Part shown: positions 4,872 through 5,607 of the stretch, one piece after another | How positions within the stretch are numbered: the stretch's first letter is position 1 | Layout: each line of letters opens with the position of its first letter | Origin: Bacillota bacterium | GTDB taxonomy: Bacteria > Bacillota > Clostridia > Oscillospirales > QAMX01 | Assembly: GCA_029778935.1 (NCBI GenBank) | Contig: JAKPBM010000089.1 | Coordinates: forward strand, 1 to 5,607 | Reading direction: 5' to 3' | Length of the DNA stretch: 5,607 nt | Translations under genes and position numbers: made by a program | The notes under the pieces: model-generated | What the model was told of the DNA's origin: nothing | Databases searched by the model: none | The model's input: only the letters and a program-made list of their open reading frames with translations

Positions 4872-5607
4872 ATGACTGACAGACACGATACCTACGACGA
4901 AAGTCAAATACAGATATTGGAGGGGCTGGAAGCCGTTCGGAAACGGCCCAGCATGTATATCGGTTCGACTTCCGTGCGCGGCCTGCACCATTTGGTGTAT
5001 GAAATCGTCGATAACGCCATTGACGAGGCGTTGGCCGGCGCGTGTAACCACATTATCGTAGAGCTTTTGCCCGGGGAAGTGGTCTCCGTCACCGACAACG
5101 GCCGCGGCATCCCCACGGGCATCAACCCCGTGCAGGGGGTTTCCACGGTGGAAGTCGTCTACACGGTGCTGCACGCCGGCGGCAAGTTCGGCGGCGGCGG
5201 GTACAAAGTGTCCGGCGGCCTGCACGGCGTGGGCGCCAGCGTTGTAAACGCCCTGTCCGAATGGCTGGTGGTGGAAACCAACCACGACGGCGAAAACGTC
5301 ATGACCATTAGCTTCCATAAAGGCAAGCCCGACGGCCCCTTAACCTTTAAAGAAAAAAGCAGCCGCCGGGGCACGAAAGTCACCTTCAAGCCCGACGGGG
5401 AAATCTTCGAAGAAACGGTGTTCGACTACGACACGCTCTTAAACCGCTTACGAGAGCAGGCATTTTTGAACGCCGGCCTGCGTGTCACCCTTATCGACCG
5501 CCGGGGCGACGAAGAAGTCATGGAAGACATGCACTATGAGGGCGGCATCCGCTCCTTCGTCGAGTATTTAAACGGCTCCCGGGAGACGCTGCACAAGGAC
5601 ATTATCT
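4872..5607 (+). CDS. gyrB: DNA gyrase subunit B, 3'-truncated by window edge
   Basis: About 245 codons of the N-terminal GHKL ATPase and the start of the transducer domain are present; the rest continues beyond the right edge. With GyrA it introduces negative supercoils using ATP. ATP-site motifs are intact: EIVDNAIDEA (44-53, catalytic Glu44 and Asn48), DNGRGIP (75-81), HAGGKF (101-106), the lid GGLHGVG (115-121) and RGT (166-168). The sequence aligns without gaps with E. coli GyrB from the DxGRGIP aspartate (Asp73 in E. coli, Asp75 here) onwards, which puts His138 at the position of E. coli Arg136, the coumarin-contact residue. The start ATG 4872 is supported by GAGGAG 7 nt upstream. GyrB is favoured over ParE because of the location beside recF/remB. 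Confidence 0.96.
   Translation, partial: MTDRHDTYDESQIQILEGLEAVRKRPSMYIGSTSVRGLHHLVYEIVDNAIDEALAGACNHIIVELLPGEVVSVTDNGRGIPTGINPVQGVSTVEVVYTVLHAGGKFGGGGYKVSGGLHGVGASVVNALSEWLVVETNHDGENVMTISFHKGKPDGPLTFKEKSSRRGTKVTFKPDGEIFEETVFDYDTLLNRLREQAFLNAGLRVTLIDRRGDEEVMEDMHYEGGIRSFVEYLNGSRETLHKDII

Noticed and set aside
4743..5318. Minus-strand open frame (191 codons) opposite remB and gyrB
   Set aside because: Antisense shadow of two confidently identified genes, with no family features.

Overview
The window is a classic chromosomal replication-origin locus of a Bacillota (Firmicutes)-type bacterium. The evidence is the gene order dnaA - dnaN - yaaA (S4 domain) - recF - remB - gyrB on the + strand, including the two small genes yaaA and remB that mark this locus in Firmicutes. 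Coding DNA is moderately GC-rich by eye, so a low-GC Bacillus or Clostridium is less likely than a higher-GC Clostridia or Negativicutes member; that placement is inference and I cannot name a genus.

Layout. 1-427 (- strand) is the N-terminal part of a diacylglycerol/lipid kinase-family gene with a GTG start, cut by the window edge. 428-612 is an AT-rich divergent promoter region, with a near-consensus sigma-A promoter for the lipid kinase and one or two overlapping promoters for dnaA. dnaA starts at GTG 613, not at the upstream ATG 568, which lies inside the promoter. 1918-2136 is the origin: seven same-direction DnaA-box-like CCACA elements, five of them in a 21-bp repeating array, then a DnaA-trio element (CTA repeats) and an AT-rich stretch just before dnaN. 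From 2137 to the right edge, dnaN, yaaA, recF, remB and gyrB are packed with gaps of 20, -4, 15 and 4 bp, so they look co-transcribed. gyrB is cut after about 245 codons.

How the genes fit together: DnaA binds the box array and opens the DNA at the trio/AT-rich element. DnaN is the sliding clamp for the replicase. RecF acts in gap repair and fork restart. GyrB is the ATPase subunit of gyrase, which relieves supercoiling ahead of the forks. YaaA is an S4 RNA-binding protein and RemB a small DNA-binding regulator.

I see no undescribed system, mobile element, CRISPR array or RNA gene. The points worth attention are departures from consensus at functional residues: the DnaA recognition helix (GGQHYST instead of the usual GGRDHTT), the sliding-clamp peptide pocket (positions 175, 242, 246 and 362), and a histidine at the GyrB position equivalent to E. 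coli Arg136, the coumarin-contact residue. The regular geometry of the origin and the lipid kinase in the place usually held by rpmH are also notable.
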